DNA from: an uncultured Eubacteriales bacterium
Lineage (GTDB): Bacteria; Bacillota; Clostridia; Lachnospirales; Lachnospiraceae
DNA length: 64,000 nt
Direction of reading: 5' to 3'
NCBI GenBank assembly: GCA_949283695.1
Contig: CASDTX010000004.1
Span: 20,545-84,544 of the forward strand
In this document: positions 43,885 to 56,987 of the stretch, piece by piece
How the letters are laid out: each line of letters opens with the position of its first letter
How positions within the stretch are numbered: position 1 is the stretch's first letter
Translations under genes and position numbers: made by a program
Notes under the pieces: model-generated
Databases searched by the model: none
Told to the model about the DNA's origin: nothing
The model's input: the letters and a program-made list of their open reading frames with translations, nothing else

Positions 43885-44052
43885 TAGCAACTGCCGAAGA
43901 CAGCAGGCGCTGGAAAGCGTAAGGATGAATCCGCCTGCCGAGGAAAGTGAGATTTATTACGTTAAGTATGAATTTACGAACCTTTGTGTCTTTGCGGCGC
44001 AGAGGTTTTTTGTTTTTAAAACTTTGGCAGTACACGCGAATAAAATAAGGAG
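43885..44052 (+). promoter_or_regulatory. L10 leader with attenuator
   Basis: The untranslated leader begins with CTGCCGAAGACAGCAGG and GCTGGAAAGCGTAAGGATG, the usual L10(L12)4-binding kink-turn region of Firmicute rplJ leaders. It ends with a terminator hairpin at 43979-44017 (AACCTTTGTG pairs with CGCAGAGGTT, then T6-G-T5). Excess L10-L12 complex is expected to favour termination. Confidence 0.85.
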
Positions 44053-44064
44053 GTGTACCAGAAA

Positions 44065-44613
44065 GTGGCAAAGGTTGAATTAAAACAGCCGATCGTTCAG
44101 AAGATCGCAGAAGAGATCAAAGATGCTCAGTCAGTTGTTCTCGTAAACTACCGCGGACTTACAGTCGCTCAGGATACAGAGCTTCGTAAACAGCTCAGAG
44201 AAGCTGGTGTGATCTACAAGGTTTACAAGAACACAATGATGAAGAGAGCCTTCGAGGGAACAGAGTGTGAAGTACTGGACAACTGTCTGGAAGGACCGAG
44301 CGCGATCGCGATCTCCAAAGACGACGCGACAGCACCGGCAAGAATCCTGTGCAAGTTTGCAAAGGATGCTCCGGCTCTCGAGATGAAAGGCGGCGTGATC
44401 GAAGGGACAGCTTATGATGTCGCAGGGCTCACAGAGCTTGCGCAGATTCCGTCCAGAGAAGTACTGCTCTCCAGACTTCTTGGAAGCATGCAGTCACCGA
44501 TCACAAACTTCGCTCGTGTTATCAAGCAGATTGCAGAGAAAGACGGCGAGGAAGCTCCGGCAGAGGAAACAGCAGAAGCAGCAGAGGCTCCGGCGGAAAC
44601 ACCGGCAGAGTAA
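44065..44613 (+). CDS. rplJ: 50S ribosomal protein L10
   Basis: 182 residues from GTG 44065, giving AKVELKQPIVQKIAEEIKDAQSVVLVNYRGLTV. AGGAGGTG lies about nine bases upstream; the in-frame GTG at 44053 sits inside that site and is rejected. Conserved KVYKNTMMKRAF and a helical C-terminus that binds L12 dimers, ending in an Ala/Glu/Pro-rich tail longer than in some relatives. Controls its own operon through the leader. Confidence 0.96.
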   Translation: MAKVELKQPIVQKIAEEIKDAQSVVLVNYRGLTVAQDTELRKQLREAGVIYKVYKNTMMKRAFEGTECEVLDNCLEGPSAIAISKDDATAPARILCKFAKDAPALEMKGGVIEGTAYDVAGLTELAQIPSREVLLSRLLGSMQSPITNFARVIKQIAEKDGEEAPAEETAEAAEAPAETPAE

Positions 44614-44791
44614 TGTGGATCTGAATCCGGAATGGTACCGTATCAGCGCAGGCTGAACGGGATCCCGCGGGTGGGCCGCGGGGCAGAAGATCTTCGCGCG
44701 GATCAGCGCACAGATCTGAACGCGGGGGATATGCCCGCAGACAGAAATGAATGAATGTTAAGAAAATAAGAAAAAGTGGAGGATAAGAAAA
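44614..44791 (+). other. Structured rplJ-rplL intercistronic region
   Basis: 178 bases, long for this gene pair, GC-rich and hairpin-dense. CCCGCGG/CCGCGGG (44664-44682), the palindromes GAAGATCTTC and CAGATCTG, and GCGGG/CCCGC near 44725 are all visible. There is no T-run. RNA processing or stability control of the more abundant rplL message is plausible. Confidence 0.5.
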
Positions 44792-45166
44792 ATGGCTAAA
44801 TTGACAACAGCTGAAATGATCGAAGCGATCAAAGAGTTATCAGTATTAGAGTTAAACGAGCTGGTTAAAGCTTGTGAAGAAGAGTTCGGCGTATCTGCAG
44901 CAGCAGGCGTTGTAGTTGCAGCAGCAGCTGACGCTGGCGCAGCAGCAGAGGAGAAGGATGAGTTCGATGTAGAACTTGTATCTGCAGGCGCTTCCAAGGT
45001 TAAAGTTATCAAAGCTGTACGTGAGATCACAGGTCTTGGCCTGAAAGAGGCGAAAGAGCTTGTTGACAACGCTCCGAAGGTAGTGAAAGAGGCTGTATCC
45101 AAGGCTGAGGCTGAGGAGCTGAAAGCGAAACTGGAAGAGCAGGGTGCAGAGGTTAACCTGAAATAA
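44792..45166 (+). CDS. rplL: 50S ribosomal protein L7/L12
   Basis: 124 residues. N-terminal dimerisation domain ([30 protein letters not shown]), Ala-rich hinge, then the factor-binding domain [44 protein letters not shown]. The multi-copy stalk protein that recruits translation GTPases. GTGGAGG precedes ATG. Followed by a terminator. Confidence 0.97.
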   Translation: MAKLTTAEMIEAIKELSVLELNELVKACEEEFGVSAAAGVVVAAAADAGAAAEEKDEFDVELVSAGASKVKVIKAVREITGLGLKEAKELVDNAPKVVKEAVSKAEAEELKAKLEEQGAEVNLK

Positions 45167-45185
45167 TCACCGCAATGGTGACGGG

Positions 45186-45217
45186 CCGCAGAAGATAAAA
45201 GCTTCTGCGGTCTTTTG
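45186..45217 (+). terminator. Terminator after rplL
   Basis: CCGCAGAAG / CTTCTGCGG with a 7-base loop, then TCTTTT. It separates rplJL from rpoBC. Confidence 0.88.
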
Positions 45218-45310
45218 CGTGACGAGCTGGGCGGGAAGAGACCTGTCGAATGAAGGCGCAATAATATCATATATGGATGAAAATGTCAAGAAAAAACTGG
45301 GAAAAAGTTG

Positions 45311-45340
45311 TTGACAATAAAAAGAGCTTTGTGATATAGT
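45311..45340 (+). promoter_or_regulatory. Promoter of rpoB-rpoC
   Basis: A perfect TTGACA (45311-45316), an 18-base spacer and TATAGT (45335-45340). The leader contains AGCC-GCGA / TCGC-AT-GGCT followed by CTTTTC, a possible weak attenuator. Confidence 0.88.
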
Positions 45341-45444
45341 AAAAAATGCACTATTATGGAAAGGTATGCCATATTAGCCGCGAATATGCTATCGCATGGC
45401 TCTTTTCATTATAATAGAGATTCAAATAGAGGAGTGAAACGTCA

Positions 45445-49311
<3,867 letters not shown>

Positions 49312-49329
49312 TGGGGAGGAGCCATATCT

Positions 49330-52300
49330 ATGCCAAATAACAATGAACAACAATATCAACCGTTAACATTTGACGCGATTAAGATCGGGCTGGCTTCACC
49401 GGAAAAAATCATGGAGTGGTCCAGAGGCGAAGTTACGAAGCCGGAAACCATCAACTACAGGACATTAAAGCCTGAGAAAGACGGCCTTTTCTGCGAGAGG
49501 ATCTTCGGACCCAGCAAGGACTGGGAGTGCCATTGCGGGAAGTATAAGAAGATCCGCTATAAAGGCGTGGTATGCGACCGGTGTGGTGTTGAAGTTACGA
49601 AGTCGAGCGTGCGCCGTGAGCGTATGGGGCATATCGCGCTGGCGGCACCGGTATCTCATATCTGGTACTTTAAGGGGATACCGAGCCGTATGGGACTGAT
49701 TCTTGATATCTCTCCGAGAACACTTGAGAGAGTCCTGTATTTCGCGTCCTATATCGTGCTTGACAAGGGCGAGACGGATCTGCAGAATAAGCAGATCCTC
49801 TCCGAGGCTGAGTATCAGGAGCAGAAGGAGAAATGGGGCAGAGGCGCGTTCCGTGTGGGAATGGGCGCTGAAGCCATCAAGGAACTTCTTGAGGCCATTG
49901 ACCTTGAGAAGGAATATGCGGAACTCCAGGCAGCACTCGAGAACGCAACCGGACAGAAACGTGCAAGGATTGTGAAGCGTCTGGAGGTTGTAGAGGCATT
50001 CCGGGAGTCCGGCAACCGTCCGGAGTGGATGATCCTGACTGCGATCCCGGTGATCCCGCCGGATCTGCGCCCGATGGTACAGCTGGACGGCGGACGTTTC
50101 GCGACTTCAGACTTAAACGATCTGTACAGAAGAATTATCAACAGAAACAACCGTCTGAAAAGACTTCTTGAACTGGGCGCGCCGGATATCATCGTGCGCA
50201 ACGAGAAACGAATGCTTCAGGAGGCGGTTGACGCGCTGATCGACAACGGCCGCCGCGGACGGCCGGTTACAGGACCGGGAAACCGTGCGCTGAAGTCTCT
50301 GTCCGACATGCTGAAAGGAAAATCCGGCCGATTCCGTCAGAACCTGCTCGGAAAGCGTGTGGATTATTCCGGACGTTCCGTTATCGTCGTAGGGCCGGAG
50401 CTTAAGATCTATCAGTGCGGTCTTCCGAAGGAGATGGCGATCGAGCTGTTCAAGCCGTTTGTTATGAAAGAACTGGTGGCCAACGGTACGGCTCATAATA
50501 TAAAGAATGCGAAGAAGATGGTTGAGCGTCTTCAGCCGGAAGTGTGGGATGTGCTCGAAGAAGTGATCAAGGAGCATCCGGTTATGCTGAACCGTGCCCC
50601 CACGCTCCACAGACTGGGTATCCAGGCATTCGAGCCGATCCTTGTAGAAGGTAAGGCAATCAAGCTGCATCCGCTGGTATGTACAGCGTACAATGCGGAC
50701 TTCGACGGTGACCAGATGGCGGTTCATGTGCCGCTGTCACAGGAAGCACAGGCAGAGTGCCGGTTCCTCCTGCTCTCACCCAACAACCTGCTGAAACCGT
50801 CAGACGGCGGTCCGGTGGCCGTTCCTTCCCAGGATATGGTCCTTGGTATCTATTATCTGACGCAGGTTCGGCCGGGAGCGAAGGGCGAAGGCATGTTCTT
50901 CAAGAGCATGAGCGAGGCCATTCTCGCTTACGAGAACGGTTATATCACGCTTCATTCGCAGATCAAGGTGCGTGTGTCTAAGACTATGCCGGACGGCACG
51001 GTGAAGACCGGTGTCATTGACGCGACCCTGGGACGGCTTCTGTTTAATGAGATTATCCCGCAGGATCTGGGCTTCGTAGACCGTGAAGTAGAAGGCAATG
51101 AGCTCCGCCTGGAGATCGATTTCCACGTAGGCAAGAAGCAGCTGAAACAGATCCTTGAGAAGGTTATCAACACTCATGGAGCGACACAGACAGCAGAGGT
51201 GCTGGATGATGTGAAGTCCATCGGTTATAAATATTCTACGAGAGCGGCCATGACAGTATCTATTTCCGATATGACAGTGCCGCCGCAGAAACCGCAGATG
51301 ATCGAGGAAGCGCAGAACACGGTTGACCGGATCACGAAGAACTATAAACGTGGTCTGATCACAGAGGAAGAGCGTTATAAAGAAGTTGTGGAGACATGGA
51401 AAGCAACCGACGACAAGCTGACGGATGCGCTGCTCTCCGGTCTGGATAAATATAACAACATCTATATGATGGCGGATTCCGGAGCCCGTGGATCTGACAA
51501 GCAGATCAAACAGCTTGCAGGTATGCGTGGACTGATGGCAGATACGACAGGACGTACCATCGAGCTGCCCATCAAGTCCAACTTCCGTGAAGGTCTGGAC
51601 GTACTGGAATACTTCATGTCCGCTCACGGCGCCCGGAAGGGTCTGTCAGATACGGCGCTGCGTACAGCCGATTCCGGATACCTGACAAGACGTCTTGTGG
51701 ACGTTTCTCAGGAACTGATCATCCATGATTCCGACTGTGTGGAGCCGGGTCAGGAGATTCCGGGAATGTATGTACACGCATTCGTGGACGGCAACGAAGA
51801 GATTGAGAGTCTTCAGGAGCGTATTACAGGACGTTTCTCCTGCAATGATATCAAAGATAAAGATGGAAATATCCTCGTAAAGGCAAACCATATGATCACA
51901 CCGCGCCGCGCAGAGCGCGTGATGAAGAAGGGTGTGGATGAGAACGGCAATCCGCTTGAAAAAGTGAAGATCCGTACGATTCTGACCTGTAAGTGTAAGA
52001 ATGGTGTATGCGCGAAATGCTATGGCGCCAACATGGCGACAGGCGAAGCTGTTCAGGTAGGTGAGGCAGTCGGAATTATTGCCGCACAGTCCATCGGTGA
52101 GCCCGGTACACAGCTGACCATGCGTACGTTCCATACCGGCGGTGTTGCCGGTGATGACATCACACAGGGTCTTCCCCGTGTGGAGGAGCTCTTCGAGGCG
52201 AGAAAGCCGAAGGGACTTGCGATTATCACTGAGTTTGCAGGAAAAGCGACGCTTTCTGACACGAAGAAGAAGAGAGAGGTCATCGTCACGAACGAGGAGA

Positions 52301-53082
52301 CCGGCGAGTCGAAGGCTTACCTGATCCCGTATGGTTCCCGTATAAAAGTACAGGACGGCGCGATACTGGAAGCAGGAGACGAGCTGACAGAAGGTAGCGT
52401 CAACCCGCATGACATCCTGAAGATCAAAGGTCTGCGTGCGGTACAGGATTACATGCTTCAGGAAGTACAGCGTGTATACCGTCTGCAGGGTGTGGATATC
52501 AATGACAAACATATCGAGGTCATTGTGCGCCAGATGCTGAAAAAGGTACGGATCGAAGAAAGAGGAGACACAGAGTTCCTTCCGGGAACGATGGTAGATG
52601 TACTTGAGTTCAACAGCGTGAACGAGCAGCTGGAAGCAGAAGGCAAGACTCCGGCGACAGGCGAGCAGATCATGCTTGGTATCACGAAGGCGTCTCTTGC
52701 AACAGATTCCTTCCTGTCAGCAGCATCCTTCCAGGAGACAACGAAGGTTCTGACCGAGGCCGCGATCAAGGGCAAGGTAGACCACCTGGCAGGTCTGAAG
52801 GAGAACGTGATCATCGGTAAACATATTCCGGCAGGTACAGGCATGAAGAAATACCGGGATGTATCACTGAATACGGACATTCATATGAATGATGACGTGG
52901 AGCTGGATCTGGAGGATGAGGACTTCCCGGAAGACGATGTCATAGATGAAGCAATCGAGGATGAGGATTTCATGGAAGAATCCGGGGATATGACGGATGC
53001 AGCGGCAGAAGATGCCGCGGCACAGGAGGATGACCTGGAAGGCGATCCGGAAGATGAGTTCTCTGTGGATACCGAAGAATAA
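49330..53082 (+). CDS. rpoC: DNA-directed RNA polymerase subunit beta'
   Basis: 1250 residues. The active-site magnesium motif NADFDGDQ is at 455-462. The N-terminal zinc site is [20 protein letters not shown], and the second cysteine site is [13 protein letters not shown]. The bridge/trigger region includes [28 protein letters not shown]. The last about 70 residues are a very acidic tail ([23 protein letters not shown]), longer than in many relatives. GGAGGAG precedes ATG. Forms the core enzyme with RpoB; the operon ends at the hairpin at 53147. Confidence 0.98.
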   Translation: MPNNNEQQYQPLTFDAIKIGLASPEKIMEWSRGEVTKPETINYRTLKPEKDGLFCERIFGPSKDWECHCGKYKKIRYKGVVCDRCGVEVTKSSVRRERMGHIALAAPVSHIWYFKGIPSRMGLILDISPRTLERVLYFASYIVLDKGETDLQNKQILSEAEYQEQKEKWGRGAFRVGMGAEAIKELLEAIDLEKEYAELQAALENATGQKRARIVKRLEVVEAFRESGNRPEWMILTAIPVIPPDLRPMVQLDGGRFATSDLNDLYRRIINRNNRLKRLLELGAPDIIVRNEKRMLQEAVDALIDNGRRGRPVTGPGNRALKSLSDMLKGKSGRFRQNLLGKRVDYSGRSVIVVGPELKIYQCGLPKEMAIELFKPFVMKELVANGTAHNIKNAKKMVERLQPEVWDVLEEVIKEHPVMLNRAPTLHRLGIQAFEPILVEGKAIKLHPLVCTAYNADFDGDQMAVHVPLSQEAQAECRFLLLSPNNLLKPSDGGPVAVPSQDMVLGIYYLTQVRPGAKGEGMFFKSMSEAILAYENGYITLHSQIKVRVSKTMPDGTVKTGVIDATLGRLLFNEIIPQDLGFVDREVEGNELRLEIDFHVGKKQLKQILEKVINTHGATQTAEVLDDVKSIGYKYSTRAAMTVSISDMTVPPQKPQMIEEAQNTVDRITKNYKRGLITEEERYKEVVETWKATDDKLTDALLSGLDKYNNIYMMADSGARGSDKQIKQLAGMRGLMADTTGRTIELPIKSNFREGLDVLEYFMSAHGARKGLSDTALRTADSGYLTRRLVDVSQELIIHDSDCVEPGQEIPGMYVHAFVDGNEEIESLQERITGRFSCNDIKDKDGNILVKANHMITPRRAERVMKKGVDENGNPLEKVKIRTILTCKCKNGVCAKCYGANMATGEAVQVGEAVGIIAAQSIGEPGTQLTMRTFHTGGVAGDDITQGLPRVEELFEARKPKGLAIITEFAGKATLSDTKKKREVIVTNEETGESKAYLIPYGSRIKVQDGAILEAGDELTEGSVNPHDILKIKGLRAVQDYMLQEVQRVYRLQGVDINDKHIEVIVRQMLKKVRIEERGDTEFLPGTMVDVLEFNSVNEQLEAEGKTPATGEQIMLGITKASLATDSFLSAASFQETTKVLTEAAIKGKVDHLAGLKENVIIGKHIPAGTGMKKYRDVSLNTDIHMNDDVELDLEDEDFPEDDVIDEAIEDEDFMEESGDMTDAAAEDAAAQEDDLEGDPEDEFSVDTEE

Positions 53083-53146
53083 GAAATACAGTCATAAACT
53101 GCTGTCACTGCAGCCCTGATAGAGGACACAGTAACAGCAGCAGAGA

Positions 53147-53187
53147 GGGAGCTGACGCACGGCTTGGCCGTGCGGGGCTCCCTTTTC
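53147..53187 (+). terminator. Terminator after rpoC
   Basis: GGGAGC and GCACGGC pair with GCCGTGC and GCTCCC around a TTG apex, followed by TTTT. Confidence 0.9.
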
Positions 53188-53193
53188 TGTATG

Positions 53194-53228
53194 CAAAAAG
53201 CGTCGGTGTCGGTCTGATCATCGACGCT
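53194..53228 (-). terminator. Terminator after lon
   Basis: Read on the minus strand: AGCGTCG / CGACGCT with a 15-base loop, then T5. It sits next to the rpoC terminator in the convergent gap. Confidence 0.7.
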
Positions 53229-53272
53229 AGATCTGCTCACACAGTTTCATGATGGCAGTCTCCTGTCTGCGG

Positions 53273-55540
53273 TTACAGCAGTTTTTTCAGTACGTCGGTC
53301 ACTTTCTTAACTGGTACGATATCCAGTTTCTCCTTGACTTCTTCAGCCACATCTTCCAGATCTTCTACGTTATCGCTGGGGATGAAGACTTGCTTGATTC
53401 CGGCTCGCTGTGCAGCCATCAGCTTCTCTGGCAGGCCGCCTATGGGCATCACCCCTCCCCGCAGAGAGACCTCTCCGGTCATCGCGCAGTCTGGATCTAC
53501 GCTCCGGCCTGTGACAAGCGAGGCCAGGGCTGTGGTCAGTGTGATGCCGGCGGAAGGACCGTCTTTCGGAACAGCGCCTGCAGGGACATGGATGTGCAGG
53601 TCGTGATCCTTGAAGATCCGGCTTTCCTTCGGATAGAGCGATTTCACAAGGCTCAGGGCGATCTGGACCGACTCTTTCATCACGTCGCCAAGCTGGCCGG
53701 TGATGAGCAGATTCCCCTTGCCTTCGGTAAGCTTTGTCTCGATGAAGAGAATGGCCCCGCCGGCCCGTGTCCAGGCAAGTCCGGTGACGACCCCGGGTGC
53801 GGCGGAAGTCAGTTTCCGTTCCGCGCGGATCTGCCGTCTGCCCAGATAATCGGACAGATTGGTTTTCGTTACGGAGACGCAGCTGTCTGCGGAAGCGTTC
53901 TTTACCAGGTCCACGGCTGCGGTACGGCACAGCGTTTCGATGGATTTCTTCAGATCGCGGACACCGGACTCCATGGTGTATTCCTCGATGATCTGCCGCA
54001 GGGCACTGTCGGAGATCTTAAGCTGGCCCTTCTGAATTCCCATGGTGTTCATAGCCTTGGGGATCAGGTGCTTTTTGGCAATCTGATATTTCTCCACCGC
54101 GGTATAGCCGGGGAAGGAAATCACTTCCATACGGTTTAGGAGGGGCTCCGGAATGGTGTCTGTCGTGTTGGCCGTGCAGACGAACAGCACGTTGGAAAGA
54201 TCGTAAGGAACATTCATATAATGGTCTGTAAACGTACTGTTCTGTTCCGGGTCGAGCACTTCCAGAAGTGCGCTGGCCGGATCTCCGCCGTAATCTTTCG
54301 CCAGCTTGTCCACTTCGTCAAGAACCATGACCGGATTCGAGGCTCCGCTGCGCTTCATCCCTTCCATGATCCTTCCGGGCATGGCGCCGATGTAGGTTCG
54401 CCGGTGCCCGCGGATCTCTGCCTCGTCCCGGATACCGCCCAGACTGATGCGGACATATTCTCTTCCCAGGGCGCGGGCGATGCTCTGGCCGATGCTGGTC
54501 TTGCCGGTTCCCGGCGCGCCGACAAAGAGAAGGATGGAGCCGTACTGTTTCCGGTTCAGCGCCATAACAGCGAGCTGCTGAATGATACGTTCTTTCACCT
54601 TCTTCAGGCCATAGTGATCTTCCTCCAGGATCTCTTCGGCACGGTTCAAATCAATAGGAGTGAATTCCGGTGCCTTCCAGGACAGACTGGTCACGAAGTC
54701 CAGATAGTCGTAGAGCAGTCCGTACTCGTGACTCTCTTTGCCCTCCTGACGCATCCGGTTCAGAACCTTCTCAGCTTCTTTGCGGGCTTCTTTATTCATG
54801 CCGGATTCGGCGATCTTCTTCTCGAATTTTCTTACATCTGAGATGTTTTCCGGATGCATGTCATCCAGCTCTTTCTGCAGATAATCGATCTGCTTCTTCA
54901 GAGCGGCCTCCCGGTAGAGCTGTTCCTGATCATCCTTCTGTGCTTCCTGTGCTTCTGCGGAAACCCGGGCAATCTGCATGAATTCGCTGAATGCTTTGGC
55001 GATCAGCGCGTATCTTGCCTTCACGGAGTCCGCGGCCAGGATCTGATATTTCTCTTCTGCACTTAAGTTCAGGTATTCTGACAGCGAAGATGCCAGATCG
55101 CACATCCCCTTCCGCTGCAGGATGAATCCTCTTGCCCAGAGCCCCCACTGGTAACCCTGTACGAATTTGAGGAGTGAAGAGCGCAGGGAAACAAAGGCCT
55201 GCTGCTGTTCAGCGGCAGACATATCTTCAATGGACGGCCGGACAGCAAAGGAAGCCCGGACTTCCCCGTCCTCTATCGCAGGGTTTAAGATTTCTACCCG
55301 GTCGATGGTATGGATCTGAACCACGTCTTCGTCCGAGATGTTCTCAATCTTTGCAGACAGACCGATGGGATAGAATTCGTCTGCCTGGAAGCTGTCGCCG
55401 CTGTTCTCGTCCTTCAATATCATGAAGAGGATATCTTCACCGGTATGAAGGTCAGCCGCTTTTTCTGCAAAAAAATCTTTCTTAAAGTAATAAGTGACAT
55501 CGGGCAATAGCAATATATTGTAAATAGGCTGTATAAACAT
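53273..55540 (-). CDS. lon: ATP-dependent protease Lon
   Basis: About 755 residues. N-terminal substrate-binding domain (IQPIYNILLLPDVTYYF), coiled coil (EQLYREAALKKQIDYLQKELDDM), AAA+ module with Walker A GAPGTGKT, Walker B MVLDEVDK and the arginine-bearing LLNRMEVISF, then the protease domain with the Ser in PKDGPSAG and the Lys in LPEKLMAAQRAG. AAGGAGG is three bases from ATG 55546 and nine from ATG 55540, so the latter is preferred. The N-terminal domain is shorter and more divergent than in E. coli Lon. A perfect CIRCE element lies over its transcription start, so HrcA heat-shock control is expected. Confidence 0.95.
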   Translation of the reverse strand: MFIQPIYNILLLPDVTYYFKKDFFAEKAADLHTGEDILFMILKDENSGDSFQADEFYPIGLSAKIENISDEDVVQIHTIDRVEILNPAIEDGEVRASFAVRPSIEDMSAAEQQQAFVSLRSSLLKFVQGYQWGLWARGFILQRKGMCDLASSLSEYLNLSAEEKYQILAADSVKARYALIAKAFSEFMQIARVSAEAQEAQKDDQEQLYREAALKKQIDYLQKELDDMHPENISDVRKFEKKIAESGMNKEARKEAEKVLNRMRQEGKESHEYGLLYDYLDFVTSLSWKAPEFTPIDLNRAEEILEEDHYGLKKVKERIIQQLAVMALNRKQYGSILLFVGAPGTGKTSIGQSIARALGREYVRISLGGIRDEAEIRGHRRTYIGAMPGRIMEGMKRSGASNPVMVLDEVDKLAKDYGGDPASALLEVLDPEQNSTFTDHYMNVPYDLSNVLFVCTANTTDTIPEPLLNRMEVISFPGYTAVEKYQIAKKHLIPKAMNTMGIQKGQLKISDSALRQIIEEYTMESGVRDLKKSIETLCRTAAVDLVKNASADSCVSVTKTNLSDYLGRRQIRAERKLTSAAPGVVTGLAWTRAGGAILFIETKLTEGKGNLLITGQLGDVMKESVQIALSLVKSLYPKESRIFKDHDLHIHVPAGAVPKDGPSAGITLTTALASLVTGRSVDPDCAMTGEVSLRGGVMPIGGLPEKLMAAQRAGIKQVFIPSDNVEDLEDVAEEVKEKLDIVPVKKVTDVLKKLL

Positions 55541-55576
55541 AAACATGATCCTCCTTATCGCTGTCTCACACGTTTA

Positions 55577-55603
55577 TTAGCACTCCTGAAAGATGAGTGC
55601 TAA
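55577..55603. promoter_or_regulatory. CIRCE element (HrcA operator) upstream of lon
   Basis: TTAGCACTC (55577-55585), nine bases, GAGTGCTAA (55595-55603): an exact match to the CIRCE consensus. A minus-strand -10 box TATAAT lies at 55615-55610, so the operator begins seven bases downstream of it. No clear -35 at 17 bases; TTGACA at 55647 with TACCTT is an alternative promoter. Confidence 0.95.
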
Positions 55604-55762
55604 TCTCGTATTATAGAAAAGGTAGCACAAAAAATCCGGGATGTCAATAGGCGGAATCCGGAAGCGTCTGAAAAGGTATCAGTTCATGAGCAAAGAAGCG
55701 GCGCAGAAGAAGCCCGGGACTTAAGATGCATTAGAAAACATGGATTAGAAACAAGGAGGAAA

Positions 55763-56899
55763 ATGATGGGAAAATTGAATGTGGCGATTGTGGGACTGGC
55801 TTTTGGAGGCTTCTTTGCCGAAATTTATCAGAATCATCCAGATGTGGGACGGCTGATCTTATTTGATACGGATAAACAAAGGGAAGAGAATCTCTGCCGC
55901 AAAATGGGGATTGCGGATCGGAAAAAGACATTTGAAGACATTCTGAAGGATCCGGATATTGACGCGGTTCATCTGGTCACACCGTTTACTCTGCATGAGG
56001 AGCAGAGCATCGCAGTGCTGGACGCGGGCAAACACTGTGCCTGCACGGTTCCCATGGGACTGACCCTTGAGGGGATCCGGAAGATTGTGGAGGCCAAGCG
56101 GAGATCGGGAAAGAATTATATGATGATGGAGACCACGCTCTATACCTATCAGTTCTTTTATGCGAAGCAGATGCTGGAGACGGGAGAACTGGGACGGATT
56201 CAGTTCCTGAGGGGATGCCACTATCAGGATATGGAGAAATGGCCGGATTACTGGCTGGGCCTTCCGCCCATGTATTATGGAACGCATGCCATCTCACCGG
56301 TTACCGTGCTCGCAGGCTCACGGATCAAGCGTGTGCATTGTGTGGGAAGCGGCAGCATGAATCCGGAGTATACCAAGTATTACGGGAACAGTTTTCCCGT
56401 TGAGAGCGCATTATTCGAATATGAAAACGGCCTGAAGGCAGAGGTGACAAGGTCGCTGTTCGAGACCGCGAGAGAATATGTGGAGGGATTCTATGTCTAT
56501 GGAAGCAGGCGGGCGTTTGAGTGGGGCTTCCGGGATAACGATGATCCCTATGTAACCACCCTGATTCCGCCGTCAGAGGACGCAAGAGGCGGGACTTATG
56601 AGACCGAGAATGTGGAACTGCCGTTTTATGCAGAGTCACTTCCGGAAGGGATCCGGCAGTTCGCGGTGGGAGGATGTAATTTCAACCCGTTAAGTCCGGA
56701 TAAACCATGGTTCGAAGAAATGGGATCGGCTCATCACGGATCTCATCCGCATTTGGTCCATGAATTTCTGCGGAGCATTCTGGAAGAGCGGAAACCATTC
56801 GTAGACGAGATTCTGGGGGCAAATATTTCTGCCGCGGGAATCTGCGCCCACCTGTCTGCGTTAAAGGGCGGGGCGTGTGTAGAGATTCCCGAGTTTTAG
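55763..56899 (+). CDS. Gfo/Idh/MocA-family oxidoreductase with altered EKP motif
   Basis: 378 residues. The N-terminal Rossmann part has VAIVGLAFGGFFAEIY and LILFDTD. The C-terminal half has the alpha/beta dimer domain (LRGCHYQDMEKWPDYWLGLPPMYYGTHA). The usual EKP motif, whose Lys helps bind NAD(P) and the substrate, reads CACTVPMGLT (TVP at 95-97). It is therefore a non-canonical subgroup. AAGGAGG precedes ATG 55763; ATG 55766 is also possible. It lies 22 bases before an MFS transporter gene, so it probably acts on the sugar or sugar acid that transporter imports. Confidence 0.87.
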   Translation: MMGKLNVAIVGLAFGGFFAEIYQNHPDVGRLILFDTDKQREENLCRKMGIADRKKTFEDILKDPDIDAVHLVTPFTLHEEQSIAVLDAGKHCACTVPMGLTLEGIRKIVEAKRRSGKNYMMMETTLYTYQFFYAKQMLETGELGRIQFLRGCHYQDMEKWPDYWLGLPPMYYGTHAISPVTVLAGSRIKRVHCVGSGSMNPEYTKYYGNSFPVESALFEYENGLKAEVTRSLFETAREYVEGFYVYGSRRAFEWGFRDNDDPYVTTLIPPSEDARGGTYETENVELPFYAESLPEGIRQFAVGGCNFNPLSPDKPWFEEMGSAHHGSHPHLVHEFLRSILEERKPFVDEILGANISAAGICAHLSALKGGACVEIPEF

Positions 56900-56915
56900 A
56901 AGAGAGAAGGAGGAG

Positions 56916-56987
56916 AGTGCATTGAGTACAGATAGAGCATTGAACACAGAGAGCACATTGGGCACAGCGAGAACAATGGGTACAGAC
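56916..56987 (+). repeat. Degenerate 18 bp tandem repeat over the start of the MFS gene
   Basis: Four units (56916, 56934, 56952, 56970) of the theme AGAGCATTGAACACAGAG. Each carries an in-frame TTG or, in the last, ATG, so the start codon region is reiterated every six codons. Confidence 0.75.
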
